Positions 11,230 through 22,493 of a stretch of 64,000 bases of DNA are shown here, piece by piece. The first letter of the stretch is position 1; every line of letters begins with the position of its first letter. The position numbers and the translations under genes were made by a program. The notes below the pieces were generated by a model. It did no database searches and was not told the DNA's origin. It saw nothing but the letters and a program-made list of their open reading frames with translations. The stretch is from Warburgia ugandensis. Lineage: Eukaryota > Streptophyta > Magnoliopsida > Canellales > Canellaceae. The stretch is from NCBI GenBank assembly GCA_035236585.1, contig CP141132.1, positions 59,803,880 through 59,867,879 on the forward strand. The letters run 5' to 3'.

Positions 11230-12590
11230 TAGTTTATGAAGAAACTAGGCCGAGATTCCAAAATTGTATAGAATGCATCAGTTCTAGTTTACTAAGTTGG
11301 TTAAAATTTTCCAAAACACCGGGCTCTTATCGTGTACCCGCTGGGTGACAGTGGAGGAGATGGTGGCAACATTTTTAATGATTGTCGGACAAGACTCAAG
11401 GTATGAACCAGCTGTGAAGGATCTATTTAGGTCCACTTACACCATTAGTACCAACTTCCATAAAGTTCTTCATGCAATCTTACAATTGTACGGTCGCCTT
11501 ATGGCTCCGCATGCAATGGAGGACCACCCAGAGATTTCAAACAATTACCAGAATAACAATCATTTCACGGTAACCATATCTGTATTTTGTAGTCTTCAAT
11601 ACAATAGATTGGGACATTGAAGACATTGGATTCAATGCCCCCTACTATTGACAGGGTTGCATTGGAGCTGCAGATGGGACACTAATACCTGTTAGGGTTT
11701 ATGGCTTGGGTCCACGTGAATCGTCAAAGTAGCATACCAGGAAAGGATTCATTGCACAAAATGTTCTTGCATGTTGCAATTTTGACATGCAGTTCACATA
11801 CGTGCTTGCTGGCTTTGAGGGGTCTGCACATGACGCTGCTGTGCTGAAAGAGGTACTTACAAGACGAGGAGCACAATTGACAATTCCTGACGGTAAATTC
11901 ATTATGTGTTTACATTTTAGGTTATACCTTGATGCATGGGTCCTTGATTGTTGATGCTCTTATGGTACAGGAAAATACTACTTGGTTGACGGTGGTTAAG
12001 CAAATAAGCAACAATTTCTTGCCCCGTATCGAAAGACTAGGTATCATCTAAAGGAGTTTGCCCAGGGAATGCAGCAACCACAAAATGCCGAGGAGTTATT
12101 CAACCTTCGACATGCACAATTACAGAACGTAATAGAAAGAACATTTGGTGTTCTAAAGTCCAGATTTCCCATTCTCAAGACGGCGCCTCCCTTTCCTATT
12201 AGGACACAAGTTAATCTTGTCAAAACATTATGTGCGCTGCACAATTTTATGCGCCAAGAACACGTTGACGATCCGTGTTTGGAAGAGGAGATGGGAGACA
12301 ATCCTAAGTCTCCAATCTCCAATGACAATGATAGCTGCAATTTCACCAGTGATTCAGAGGATGAAATTGTCGTCGATGTAAACTTGGAGAGGGTGACTAC
12401 CGGTATGCATGTGCTCCATCAGGATGAGATGGAGCTGCAGGGCTTACAAACACTCATGATGAGCACAAACAATTCACAAAGCACGTTGATGCACCCTACC
12501 CAGGAGGCCGCTCGTCGAGATGCTACTGCTTGGCGTGCTTCCATAGCACACAAATTGTGGTTTGATTATGTTCATAGAAATAACCACTAG
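11230..12590 (+). pseudogene. PIF/Harbinger DDE transposase (HARBI1-like), broken
   Basis: Three exons are evident. Exon 1 ends at 11569 and carries the helical N-terminal region (KIFQNTGLL, TRWVTVEEMVATFLMIVG, FRSTYTISTNFHKVLHAIL). Exon 2, 11655-11892, starts GCIGAADGTLIPV with the first catalytic Asp and later has FEGSAHDAAVL with the second. Exon 3, 11971-12590, has YYLVDGG, FLAPYRKTRYHLKEF, and ERTFGVLKSRFPIL with the catalytic Glu, ending VKTLCALHNFMRQEH and an acidic tail. Introns 11570-11654 and 11893-11970 have GT...AG ends. The fold is the DDE_Tnp_4 nuclease that cuts and joins transposon ends. Stops at 11285, 11730 and 11997 would truncate the protein. The exact start is not resolved. 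Confidence 0.85.
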
Positions 12591-12741
12591 ATGTGCGTTC
12601 ATGTGCCAAAAAATGGTGTATTAAACTTTGTTTTAGGATGTATTACTTGACTGCTCGACTTAATTGATGCGTGAATGTTTATATGAATTGTACATATTGC
12701 TAATAGTGCAAAATATATGCACATGATATCTTATTACAGGA

Positions 12742-13062
12742 ATGGAGGAAAACCCGCACCCCTTATGTGCATGCGGCCGAGGGCCTATGTTGTTGCTCTA
12801 AGTACAGTCGAAGCCCAATCGTGGCAAGGGGTACTTACGTTGTCCTGCAAATGAACAACATACAAGATGGTTTATGTGGCTTGATGAGTACATGCCGGTT
12901 AAGTTACCACCCTTACCACCAATTGGGACTACAATGCTCCAACGGGAATGGTGGGATGGGGGATTCAATCAACATGTGGTGTCGATGCCCACTATTGCAT
13001 TACAAGATGGAGGCTACGACCGTGTCTCCCTTGTATTTAATGCCCCCCTCTTCATCATTTAA
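12742..13062 (+). pseudogene. GRF-type zinc finger ORF inside the transposon, one stop
   Basis: A 107-codon frame starts at ATG 12742, two bases after a splice-like TTATTACAG. Near the N-terminus is PLCACGRGP, followed by PNRGKGYLRCPANEQ and RWFMWLDEYM. This matches the GRF zinc-finger layout (CxCG, then G-[RK]-x-[FY]-x-[KR]-C-P, then W/F-x-W). The final Cys before FMW is replaced (TRWFMW). The rest, MLQREWWDG to the end, is unrecognised. One stop, TAA at 12799, interrupts it. GRF fingers bind nucleic acid in other proteins. Its place between transposase and captured exons, on the same strand, suggests it belongs to the element, but a captured host exon is possible. Confidence 0.65.
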
Positions 13063-14089
13063 TGTAGTAGTATATGTCCTTGGTGGACTTGTACTTGTAA
13101 TTCTCATGCTTGTGATTGTGCCTTTGTTTATGTAAAACTTATCTTCTAACTTTTATGCAATAACTTTTGCTTGTAGTCATCTACCTTCTAATTGCGATTT
13201 GCAACAATATCTAAATTTTGGTAATTTTTCTATCTCATATAACGTATTTGAGTGTGTGTGATCATATGAATGTTGATTGGTTCGATGCTATAAACTTCAT
13301 ATCGGGGTCTTTGTCATGGCTGAGAGAGGAAGTTGAATCCAAGTAAGGTGGTAGTGTCTTTCTAGTTTAATACAAGTTTCTATTATTTCTTTAACCTTAT
13401 GTCTTTGGAGCTAATGGAACATTATTGAATTTATTCAGTTTATCTGATTTCTTCGTGTTTGGGATTTTCTGTAGACATTTTCAATGGCACACTTTTGAGA
13501 GGTCGATTAAGTGATGGAACATCTACAATGAACAAATGGATACCTGCAATTCTCAACGACTAAGTGAGGGAAGAAAAACAAAATTTTATCCTGGGCGGTG
13601 CCAAGTGTTCCTATTTTCCTATACTGGTTTTCATGAATAAAATTTTCTCATCTCACTATAAGAAGATTTTGAAGCTTGCTTTAACATTTGATATGCATTT
13701 CCTATCCAAGAGATTTATGTAATTTTGTACAAATGCATTTGCATGATCTTGGGAGTTAATAATTGTCAGTAAAATATTTGATTTGCAGTTCTTCTGGAGA
13801 GCCAGCTAATTTCTGCAAAATCCTCTGCTTGCTGGAGCATTATACGTTATCCAAGTCCAACTCGGATGTTTTTCTGAAAAAGATGCAGATGCGCTTGTGG
13901 TCAGAGACAATACAGTTGAGACAACTGAAAGAAATGAAAGAAAAATAATTGTTTGGAAAAATGAAAGAAAAAATGGGTTTTTCATTTCAACCTTTCATGA
14001 AATAACTTTTGATATATGACTGGAGATAGGCTTTGTGGTTCACTTTACACTGCAAAGATCTCATGCATTCTTGGTTTTTCCTTCTGCAG
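13063..14089 (+). other. Non-coding stretch with exon-like scraps
   Basis: Splice-like signals occur (TTTGCAG at 13782-13788, TTCTGTAG at 13467-13474), but the adjoining frames are not recognised. The upstream exons expected for the sugar symporter that follows are not found here. Confidence 0.4.
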
Positions 14090-16087
14090 TTCATTATGAC
14101 TGGATTTGCAGTTGTTGTAGTGGACAGACTTGGTAGAAGACCCTTACTGCTACGAGGTGTTAGTGGCATGGTAAGTCTCTTGTTAACTTTAGAGAAATTC
14201 AGAGATCTCTTCTTGGGATGCATGAAACTTGAAAGCAACAACCCCATATGTAAAATCTTCTAATGTGTTTGCCTTCTAACAGATAATTTCTCTATTTCTA
14301 CTGGCTTCATATTACACTTTTCTAGATGATGCTCCTGTGCTGGCTGTAGTTGCACTATTATTATATGTTGGGTGCTATCAGGTATTCAAGAAATTTCTTT
14401 GTTTTCTTTTCTTACAAATTCTAGCTTTAATGTTCTATAAACCACTTCTTTTGCAGTTATCATTTGTTCCCATTGGTTGGCTAATGATCTCAGAGGTTTT
14501 CCTTCTACGTCTTAGAGGCAGGGGACTGAGTATTGCAGTGGTTGTAAACTTTGCATCAAATGCATTGGTGACCTTTGCTTTCTCCCCACTGCAGGTATCC
14601 ATCTCTTTACCTTTTTGCCTCTAGTAGCTATGCTTCTTGCGTTATGTTGTCAAATGTCATACATAAAGCATCATTAGTCTGCAAAAATTATCAGTATCTG
14701 GTGAATTATCAAAATAGGTATGCTTTGAGATTTCCAATTGTTTGAAGAATGTATTGGGTCATTCTGGTGAAAATGGGGAGAATTCTTGATCATATGGATC
14801 CAACACAATGAGGTGCCTATCAGCTTGATTTGAGTTTCCAAAATACTGATTGGCTCTAATGTGCCTAGACTGCATAAACCACTTCATTCGCTGAAAGACA
14901 TTAGTGATGCCTGCATGGTAGGATCCCTGTACCCTGCATACACCAACCAAAATTTAGTTTACTGGGTGTTGTGAGGTGGAGCTCCTAGATGCCAGTGATT
15001 CTAACCGTTGCCAATCTACCTTTATGGTTGTAAGTGAGGCACTTGTGTTACAATGGCCTCCTGCACAGCTTTGGTAATCACAACATGGTAGCATATACAT
15101 AATAATTAAACTTCCACTAGGCTATCATGTGTTGCTTCATATCATGCCCTTTCTCAACTATCATGAGTTAGTCTAATGAATTCATCACACATACGAATTA
15201 ATTGCTTTCATTGGCTATATGACATTTTCCTTGCATTAAGGTTGAGGTTCCCGTGTTTCATTTGATGTATCTGAGGTTTCTGAGCAATGTTATTTTCTCA
15301 TGCATGTTTACTGACAATCCTCCACTCGCTGCATCAGGTGAACGTTTGAGCCCTTGGGTTGATGTAGGATGCTTTGCAATGGGCATATCTATAATAGTCT
15401 TTTGAGTGTTGAAAGGTGTGTATAATATTCAAGATCATTCATATCTGGACTGGCAACTACTAGATAAATTGCTCAAAGCATTTGTTGATTATTTCCAGAT
15501 TTAGGAAATGATAATTGTTGTTTCCATGACAGTGGATAGACCTTTCTTCCTGATTCATCATGACGGAATTTGGGTCCAGAATAGCAGTACATTTAAAAGA
15601 AGTAGTGGCATTACACAAAAGTGGGTTCTTTTCTACTATTCTGGTATCGGCTTGAAAAGAATGGAAGAAAGAAATCGCTTAAAAGGAACATATATCTACA
15701 AACGTATGTCCAACAGAATTGGTCATATGATATCCTGTACTCAAACAATAACGAAATCTTTCGAGGATGTGTTGGTAAAATTTATACAATTTTTCTTTCT
15801 TTTACCTTCCCTAATGCTAATCCTTAAACAATCACAATATTCTTGATGGGATTACTCTACGCATTACAGCATCACTGGTTGTAGCTAAGCTAGTTTTGGA
15901 TGCTACTTCTATGAGTTACTACATTTGTTTTATGTTTTATTTTGTGTGATTGCAGGCACTACTGGGCGCTGGAATTCTGTTTGTTGTTTTCAGGGTAATA
16001 ACTGTATTATCTCTTATTTTCATCTTCTTCATCGTACCAGAAACAAAGGGGCTTAGTGTTGAGGAAATTGAGGCCAAGATCCTCTAG
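14090..16087 (+). pseudogene. Captured 3' exons of a plastid D-xylose/proton symporter-like gene
   Basis: Four exons, 14090-14170, 14283-14381, 14457-14594 and 15956-16087, join in phase 0 into 149 residues ending at TAG. They encode the last transmembrane segments of a major facilitator sugar/H+ symporter. Exon 1 holds VVVDRLGRRPLLL, exon 2 VALLLYVGCYQ, exon 3 IGWLMISEVF with LRGRGLSIAV and SNALVTFAFSPL, and exon 4 the signature VPETKGLSVEEIEAKIL. Residue choice is closest to the chloroplast-annotated D-xylose-proton symporter-like proteins of the monosaccharide transporter family. All introns keep GT and AG. Family members are about 500 aa, so roughly the first 70% is absent. It lies inside the PIF/Harbinger element, so it is best read as a transduplicated gene piece that could be spliced if transcribed. 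Confidence 0.85.
14595..15955 (+). other. Last intron of the captured symporter fragment
   Basis: GT...AG intron of 1,361 bp, much longer than the other two (112 and 75 bp). Nothing recognised inside it. Confidence 0.6.
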
Positions 16088-16472
16088 CCTTTCACTCTCT
16101 TTTAGCACTCTCGGTTTTCTCCTGTTGTAACTAAACTGATTCCTATAGCTTTCCATGTAAATGATGCATAGGAAATGTTCATGCTCCCGAGATATCAAAA
16201 CTACTATGAAGAAAATCCACTAGGAAAAGAAGCTCAATGTGCACGAACAGATTCGCGTGGAAGATTACAAATGCAGAAATGCGTTGCACTCCCCAGAATT
16301 TATTGTATTCATTGGACCATATGTTGTAACAAATGTATTGGAAGTTTACAAATACATGGAATATTGGAATTATTGTATCATCCTTTTTTGGAAATGTTAT
16401 CTTTGTTTTTGTTACAAAATTGAGTACTTGTTTGAATCTCTCTCTCTCTCTGAGTTCACTATTCAAAATGAT

Positions 16473-16854
16473 GTTTTCTTTGAATACTAGTTATATCTTT
16501 ACATTTGCTTACATAGGTGGGATAACCACAAAGATCATCAAAGAATAGCCTATGTATGCTAATATATTTTCAACTCAGCCTCTCCAAATTAGGAATTGTT
16601 GTAGTATCAGTCTATTAAGTAAATAAAATTAAAAAGATCAAAATCATTCACACAAAGGATGAAATTTATTCACCATGCTCTGGGATGTCAAATCAATGGC
16701 TTAAAAAGTTAAGGTTTTCTTTGAATACTAGTTATATCTTTAAATATGCACTTTCATGTGGGACTATCGTATCCAGTGATCCAAATCATTCACACAAAGG
16801 ATGAAATTTATTCACCATGCTCTGGGATGTCAAATCAATGGCTTAAAAAGTTAA
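16473..16854 (+). repeat. Short direct duplications inside the transposon
   Basis: A 72-bp segment (16641-16712) recurs identically at 16783-16854, and about 29 bp (16473-16501, TTTGAATACTAGTTATATC) recurs ending at 16742. The identity suggests recent local duplication. Sequence on either side (16088-16472 and 16855-17130) shows nothing recognised. Confidence 0.9.
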
Positions 16855-17134
16855 AAATATCTTTGTCATACTTGTGGACCATGACCTACCCAAATCAGGA
16901 TCAAAAGATGACGTGTGTTATGCATAGTGCACATTGATGTAAGAAATCATTTTTTAACTTTAGCACCCTCAATGAGAATTTTTGCACATCTTCATAACAT
17001 CTAAGAGTGGCATTTCATGTTAAAACATTCTTCTAGATTTCCTTTAAAGAGCAAGAGTGTGTCATATGAGTGTTTACATGATACATGTAAGGTCCATTAG
17101 CAGAGACTTTAACATGTAATTCACATACATATTT

Positions 17135-17290
17135 CAGATATCACCAAAGATATCACCAGAAATATCACCACAAATATCACAGAACAAATGCCACATATCT
17201 CAGATATCACAGAACATATGACACATATCTTAGATATCACAGAAGATATCGCAAGAGATATTACAGGAGATGTGCCAACAAAAACGACAA
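17135..17290 (+). repeat. Right subterminal repeats (AGATATCAC family)
   Basis: AGATATCAC or a close variant repeats about nine times. Two longer units of about 36 bp, each with ACATATCT[CT]AGATATCACAG, are adjacent. This mirrors the GAGATATCACGG and GCATATGTGAGATG words in the left subterminal region. Confidence 0.85.
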
Positions 17291-17292
17291 AC

Positions 17293-17314
17293 ATATGCCG
17301 TTAAATAAACCCCC
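17293..17314 (-). repeat. Right terminal inverted repeat of the PIF/Harbinger element
   Basis: Perfect inverted match to 6432-6453, followed by TTA at 17315-17317. Confidence 0.93.
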
Positions 17315-17317
17315 TTA

Positions 17318-20019
17318 GTCGACCTCCATGTGGTGGCTCGACCTCCGCTATGAGTTGAGCTCCACTCGCATGCCATCAATAGGGTTAATTGGAAGGATTG
17401 TCATTATCAATTTCTACCTTTTTTCTCTATTAGTGAAATTTTGATGTTTTTGGGCCCCAATCTCTATTTCATGCATTCTTAGTGTTATTGGGAACTCTAA
17501 TCATGAACATTCCAAAATTTGAAATTTCCAAGTCTGATTTTTAAGTTTTAGAAAAGCTAATTCTAGAAAGTCTAATTTCAAAGGAATTCAATTTCTTATT
17601 TCATTTCAATAATAAAATGTGACGAAAATACATAAAATGAAATAGAAAATAAGGATTGTTACAACAATCTCTTACTCTTTTACATTTACTTGCTTATTAT
17701 TCCACTGCAATCTCTATTGTTTATGTTTGTTGGGTGATTCTCAAAGCGTGCACAAATTATTTGTAAAAAAAATTTCAAACTTCAATTCTCAAGGTCTTTC
17801 CAATTCACGCCCACTTGAGACCCACAATGAGTGTGTCCGTATGTTCAACTTCAGGGAAAAAAACGAAAAAAAAAAAGTCTTACATATTTTCATTAGAAAA
17901 TAGTATTGGGTAAAAATACAAATGGCGCTTATTATTTTTAATGATCCAAACCGTCTATCTGCTAGATCATGCTACAGATAAACCCGAAGCCCAAATTCTG
18001 ATGCGCCTGAATATTGCAAGCCACTGAATATGCCATTAAATGGACGATAAGAACATCAAAAGCCAATGGTGTGTATTCATAAAACAACCCTGTGGAAATC
18101 AAAGCCTTTCTAGTCAATCTGCTTACAGAGTCTTTTTTTATAACTCATCATGTAAAGCTACAAGAGTAAACGGTTTGGACAATTCAAAACGTGGGCCCAA
18201 CTTGTACTTTAACCACTATTGTTTTCCAAGAGTGACAATATTCGCTCCATCATTCAAGAACTCAGCAAATATGGTTTCTTATCAGAAACTTCTACAACCA
18301 ACTACAAATTATTTCAAAAGATAATCTTTCTTACCTGGATTGTTAGGATGTGTCTGATTTAGCCGCAAGACCTACTCTTTTGGTATACTTTACGGTGGAA
18401 TAGTGTATTACTTAGCTTTGATTATCATATATATGAGCCCAAGTGTGTAGTGACACACATTAAATTATTCCTGGATTGAGTTTTTTCCTTGACATTTTGT
18501 AGCCTTAAATTATGTATAAGATTTTTCTATATAGGTGAGAAGATATTATGAAGCAAGCAAGGGGGATAAATATCTGATCGAGATGCTTCTCACAACAATC
18601 AAGCACTCTGCTGTTGGAACATAATATAACTTGCAGTATGACAGAGCCAACATATTCCAGTTTTGCTCTTGGCAGTGCGTTTGAGTGTTCGTAGGAGATG
18701 GCGTTCAGCCGAGAACTTAGTCATGTTCTTTGATTTACTTGTTCTCCAATCGATTGGAAGTTTTGGGAAGGCAAAGTGATGGGTCAAGACTCAATAAAAT
18801 TTCTTATACTCATGAAATTCTTTTGAACTCATGATATTTTGAGGATTCATTTGATCTAACCATATGACCTTATCCTTGCACATGCAGAACTTGGCTAGAT
18901 CACAAAGATTAAGATTTTTATCATCAAAATAGAAAAGGCTTGGGCTAACAATTGGGCTCGAAAAGAAGAGAATTTATAGGTGCACTCAGCTATTTATTTA
19001 TAATAAAAAACATTCAATTTTTAGGCCCCTTGTTAGATCAGCAATATGCCCCTCGATTCTTAGTTGTTGAGTAACCCGAGGGCTGATCACTTACTAAGAA
19101 AGAAGTGAGCCAATATACAAAACTCTTAAGCACATGAGATGGTTCAGATTATCTAGTGCTGAGATTTTGGTGTTCTAAGAAAATGAATGGTTGAGATCGC
19201 CAGAAAATTACAACCCCCAGCCAATGAATTCCCTTGGATGTGGTTGGTGGTGTAAAATCTAACAAGTACGTGTCTATCCTGCATGATTAGTGATTCAATC
19301 ACCCGATGAGGAATCCACCCAATTTGGCGCACACTTAGATGGATTGTAAGGAGTCAAAATCTACCTAATACAAGCAAAAAGAAAAAAGAATTACAAATGA
19401 ATCACTAAACGCTCTCACTCTCATACACTCTTAAATCTAGTTTCTAGTCAAATACAAAAGTGGCAATTTGAGCCTACAACCATGCATACTCTAGGGAGAT
19501 GATGAGTTGTTTGTCGGGTAATTTTTCTTTGTTCAATAAAACAATCTGTTAAAAGGAATCTCCATGTAAGTCCGTTTATCTTTTCTACCAGAAATTAGAT
19601 AAAGGAATGCTTGTGCGACTCACAAGTCTAATGGCTTGTGAGACCCACAACTCTAATGACAGATACCAGTTATTTATTGAGCCTTATATTGGGAGATGGC
19701 AATGGGCCTTGACCTGCCCGGGTAATCTAAATTTGCAACCTAATGTGAGCTGGTAAATTATATAAAACCTATTTTGATCCTCCCCACACCATCAACTCAT
19801 TCTTCTTCTTCTTCAACTTGAAAAATCCAGAATCCCAAAACTTCTGATTTGGGTACTCTCATTACTATAGTGAGAAAGAAAGAGAATAGAAGAGCGAGAC
19901 AGAGAAACATGCAAGGTAGATGATGATTTGGCTTGAGAGAGGTATTTTTTGTAGGTAAAGTTGAACAATGAAGGGTTTTTCATAGTAAAGAGTAGAGAGA
20001 GAAGAGAAAAAGACATAAA
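17318..20019. other. Intergenic, no gene recognised
   Basis: The open frames here (for example near 18040-18324 on plus and 18599-18787 on minus) resemble no protein I know. A plain CTT run occurs at 19801-19812. Confidence 0.4.
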
Positions 20020-20849
20020 TACGTTTTTGCACGAGGAGATTCCATGGCGCATGCTATTTGTAGATGATATAGTCTTACTTGATGAGACAAGGGAGGGTGT
20101 AAATACAAAATTAAAGCTGTGGAGAGAAGCATTAGAATCCAAAGGATTTAAAATTAGTCAAACTAAGATAGAATATATGGAATGCAATTTTAGCAAGGAG
20201 AGAAGTAGGAATGGAACACCAGTTAAGATTGTTAACCAAGAAGTCTCTGTAAAAGACCACTTTCAGTATTTAAGATCAATGATTCATGAGAGTGGAGAGT
20301 GGAGAGATTGAGAGAAAGGTTACCCAGAGAATCTAAGTGGGTTTGGAATAAATGGAGATATGCATCTAGAGTTTTATGTGATTAGCGGGTGCCACTCAAA
20401 CTAAAAGGAAAATTCTACAAGATGGTCATAAGGTCGACCATGCCCTATGGAATAGAGTATTGGGTAGTTAAGGAACATCATGTTCATAAGATGAGTGTTG
20501 CAGAAATGAAAATGTTGAGATGGACGAATGGCAAGACAAGAAAGGATAAAATTAGAAATGAAAACATTAGAGGAAACTTAAGAGTAGTACCAATAGGTAA
20601 CAAGATGAGAAAGATTAGACTTATATGGTTTGGGCATGTCCAAAGAAGATCAAAAATAGCACCAGTTAAAAGGAGTGAGGCAATGCAAGTAGAAGGTTCT
20701 AAAAGGGCAAGGAAAAGGCCTAAAAGAAAGTGGATATAAGTGGTGAGAAAAGATTTAAAAACTTTGAGACTAATTGAAGCCATGATACTTAATAGAGAGG
20801 AATGGAAGAATAAGATTCATGCAGCCAACCCTTAATTGGGATAAGGTCT

Positions 20850-20916
<67 letters not shown>
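20020..20916 (+). mobile_element. RTE-type LINE, 5'-truncated, with expanded GAT tail
   Basis: Plus-strand frames give the RT catalytic segment PWRMLFVDDIVLLDE (FVDD is the metal-binding motif), then GFKISQTKIEYMECNF, VSVKDHFQYL, and in later frames IEYWVVKEHHVHKM and RLIWFGHVQRR with RARKRPKRKW. The 3' part CAACCCTTAATTGGGATAAG runs into (GAT)22 at 20851-20916. Frame breaks near 20311 and 20739 show it is dead. The truncation point, about 20020, is approximate. Confidence 0.9.
20851..20916 (+). repeat. (GAT)22 microsatellite at the RTE 3' tail
   Basis: Perfect trinucleotide run starting exactly where the other RTE copies here have only three or four TGA/GAT units. Confidence 0.97.
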
Positions 20917-21707
20917 AAATGCCCTAACCTATTACCTAAAAGAAAAACAAAACCATGGATATTTTGTATTTAATATAACTATAAATCTTGGGTTGGGTCA
21001 ATAGGATTTTTTTCTTACTAATCCATCCTGTGACCCACCTCAATCACATTAATTTGCCTCATAGCAGATATGGGTTGTAGTTTTCTTGGCCCTAGATTGG
21101 CCTACCTTGCCTAGTATAGCCCTAGATTGGTCCTCCCAATTGCCCTCACTACCTTATTTTTTAGGTGTAGAAGAGAAGATGCAACTCATTTCCAATTAGA
21201 ATAGTCATTATCATTTATTGTATTAAACTAGATAATGCATATAGGGTTGTAGTGCTATCTATTTAATGAAACTAGGTCATGCACTCTATGTTGTCTATTT
21301 AGTTGAAAGTTTATTGTGCTCTTTTTTCCCTTTTTACATCATTTTAAGTTATTTTGCTAATATAGTTTCTTCAAATAATAGAAAGTAAACAATAACATAA
21401 AGAAATTAAGAAGATAGTTGGCATAAAGTAGTCATCAGAACATGAAGAAACTTATATAAAAAAATACATTGGTCTCCCCTAAACTACATTTTAAGGCACT
21501 TAGCCCCTAAATTATCATTTTAATACTGTAGTCCTCAAACTATTGAAGTCTTTTTGAGTTGCTAGTCCTTCTACTAATGGATATAAGTTTTGTACCCCAG
21601 CTGCTATATTTTTATTTTATTTTTGTGTCTAATGATTTTTTTATAATTTTAAATTTTAGGAAAAGAAATTGGCTAAAGCCCTTTCTTCTATAGCTAATAT
21701 GCAACAC

Positions 21708-21709
<2 letters not shown>
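20917..21709. other. Intergenic spacer
   Basis: No coding or element signal recognised. Confidence 0.4.

Positions 21710-21778
<69 letters not shown>
21710..21778 (+). repeat. (GA)n microsatellite
   Basis: About 69 bp of uninterrupted GA. Confidence 0.97.
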
Positions 21779-21779
<1 letters not shown>

Positions 21780-22493
21780 CTTTAGCCTTTTCATCCCATC
21801 TTCATCTTCTTCTTTTCCCATCACTTTTTTTTGACAATCAAGAAAAACCTAGATGCAAAAACCTATAAATGGAATGTAAATCATCACACTATTGGAGCTA
21901 GCCAAGAGCATAGTCTCGTCAACCACATGGGTAACACAAATGGAACAAAATCTTTGCTTTGATTCCTTACATAGGTAACAATACTATTTTCATGATAAGC
22001 ATGCTCACATGGAAATTTCCTCCTAATTTCTATTGATTCTTTGTAGACCACACAACTCATACCCTTGCTTTCTGAGATGGGTAACAAAATCTCTATTTTC
22101 ATTCATTCCTTACATGGGTAACAAACAATCTCTATTTTTATTGATTTCTTGCTTTCAGACATCATATCTACTAGAAGTGGCATACACAATAGATATGTTT
22201 AACATCTCTGCAAATGAAGTTCAATTGTTTTATCTTCCAAGCTTTCCAAGACCTCTAACTAGTCAATGTTAAGATTTAGACAGCCATGACCTAGCTCAAA
22301 TTGAAGGACTTAAAGGAACTAGGGTTGGAGAAAAGTAAGGACCAAAACTAATGTTATTTTGACAAGAGGACTAATGGCTGAAACACATTCTTATAGTTGG
22401 AGGAATTAAAGTAAAATAATAATAATAATAATAATTTAAAGCTTAGGGACTAAATTATTTGGAAGTGAGAATTTAGGGGAGGTCATTGTACTA
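21779..22493. other. Intergenic spacer with a short (AAT)n
   Basis: (AAT)n of about 19 bp near 22417-22435. Near-repeated ACATGGGTAAC phrases occur around 21927, 21970 and 22110. No gene recognised. Confidence 0.4.

Larger units (their letters stand above)
6431..17314 (+). mobile_element. PIF/Harbinger-superfamily DNA transposon, about 10.9 kb
   Basis: The ends are 22-bp identical inverted repeats beginning GGGGGTTTATTTAACGG (the left end has one extra G). TTA directly abuts both ends (6428-6430 and 17315-17317), the 3-bp TWA-type target duplication typical of PIF/Harbinger. Inside are subterminal repeats, a Myb/SANT-like ORF (9544-10719) and a DDE transposase of the HARBI1 type (about 11230-12590), the two proteins such elements are known to need. 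It also holds a GRF zinc-finger ORF (12742-13062) and symporter exons (14090-16087), all on the same strand. Each transposon ORF carries nonsense codons, so this copy is unlikely to mobilise itself. It is long for the superfamily, partly through internal duplications. Confidence 0.9.

Noticed and set aside
9544..13062. Idea that the seven stops in the transposon ORFs prove C-to-T decay from DNA methylation
   Set aside because: Every stop codon is one C-to-T step from CAA, CAG or CGA, so the pattern is uninformative without aligned intact copies.
13763..13948. Exon-like frame just upstream of the captured symporter exons, after TTTGCAG
   Set aside because: Its residues do not match the symporter exon expected there. 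It may be another scrap but cannot be named.
21612..21824. Ser-Leu repeat frame on the minus strand
   Set aside because: Created by the (GA)n microsatellite.
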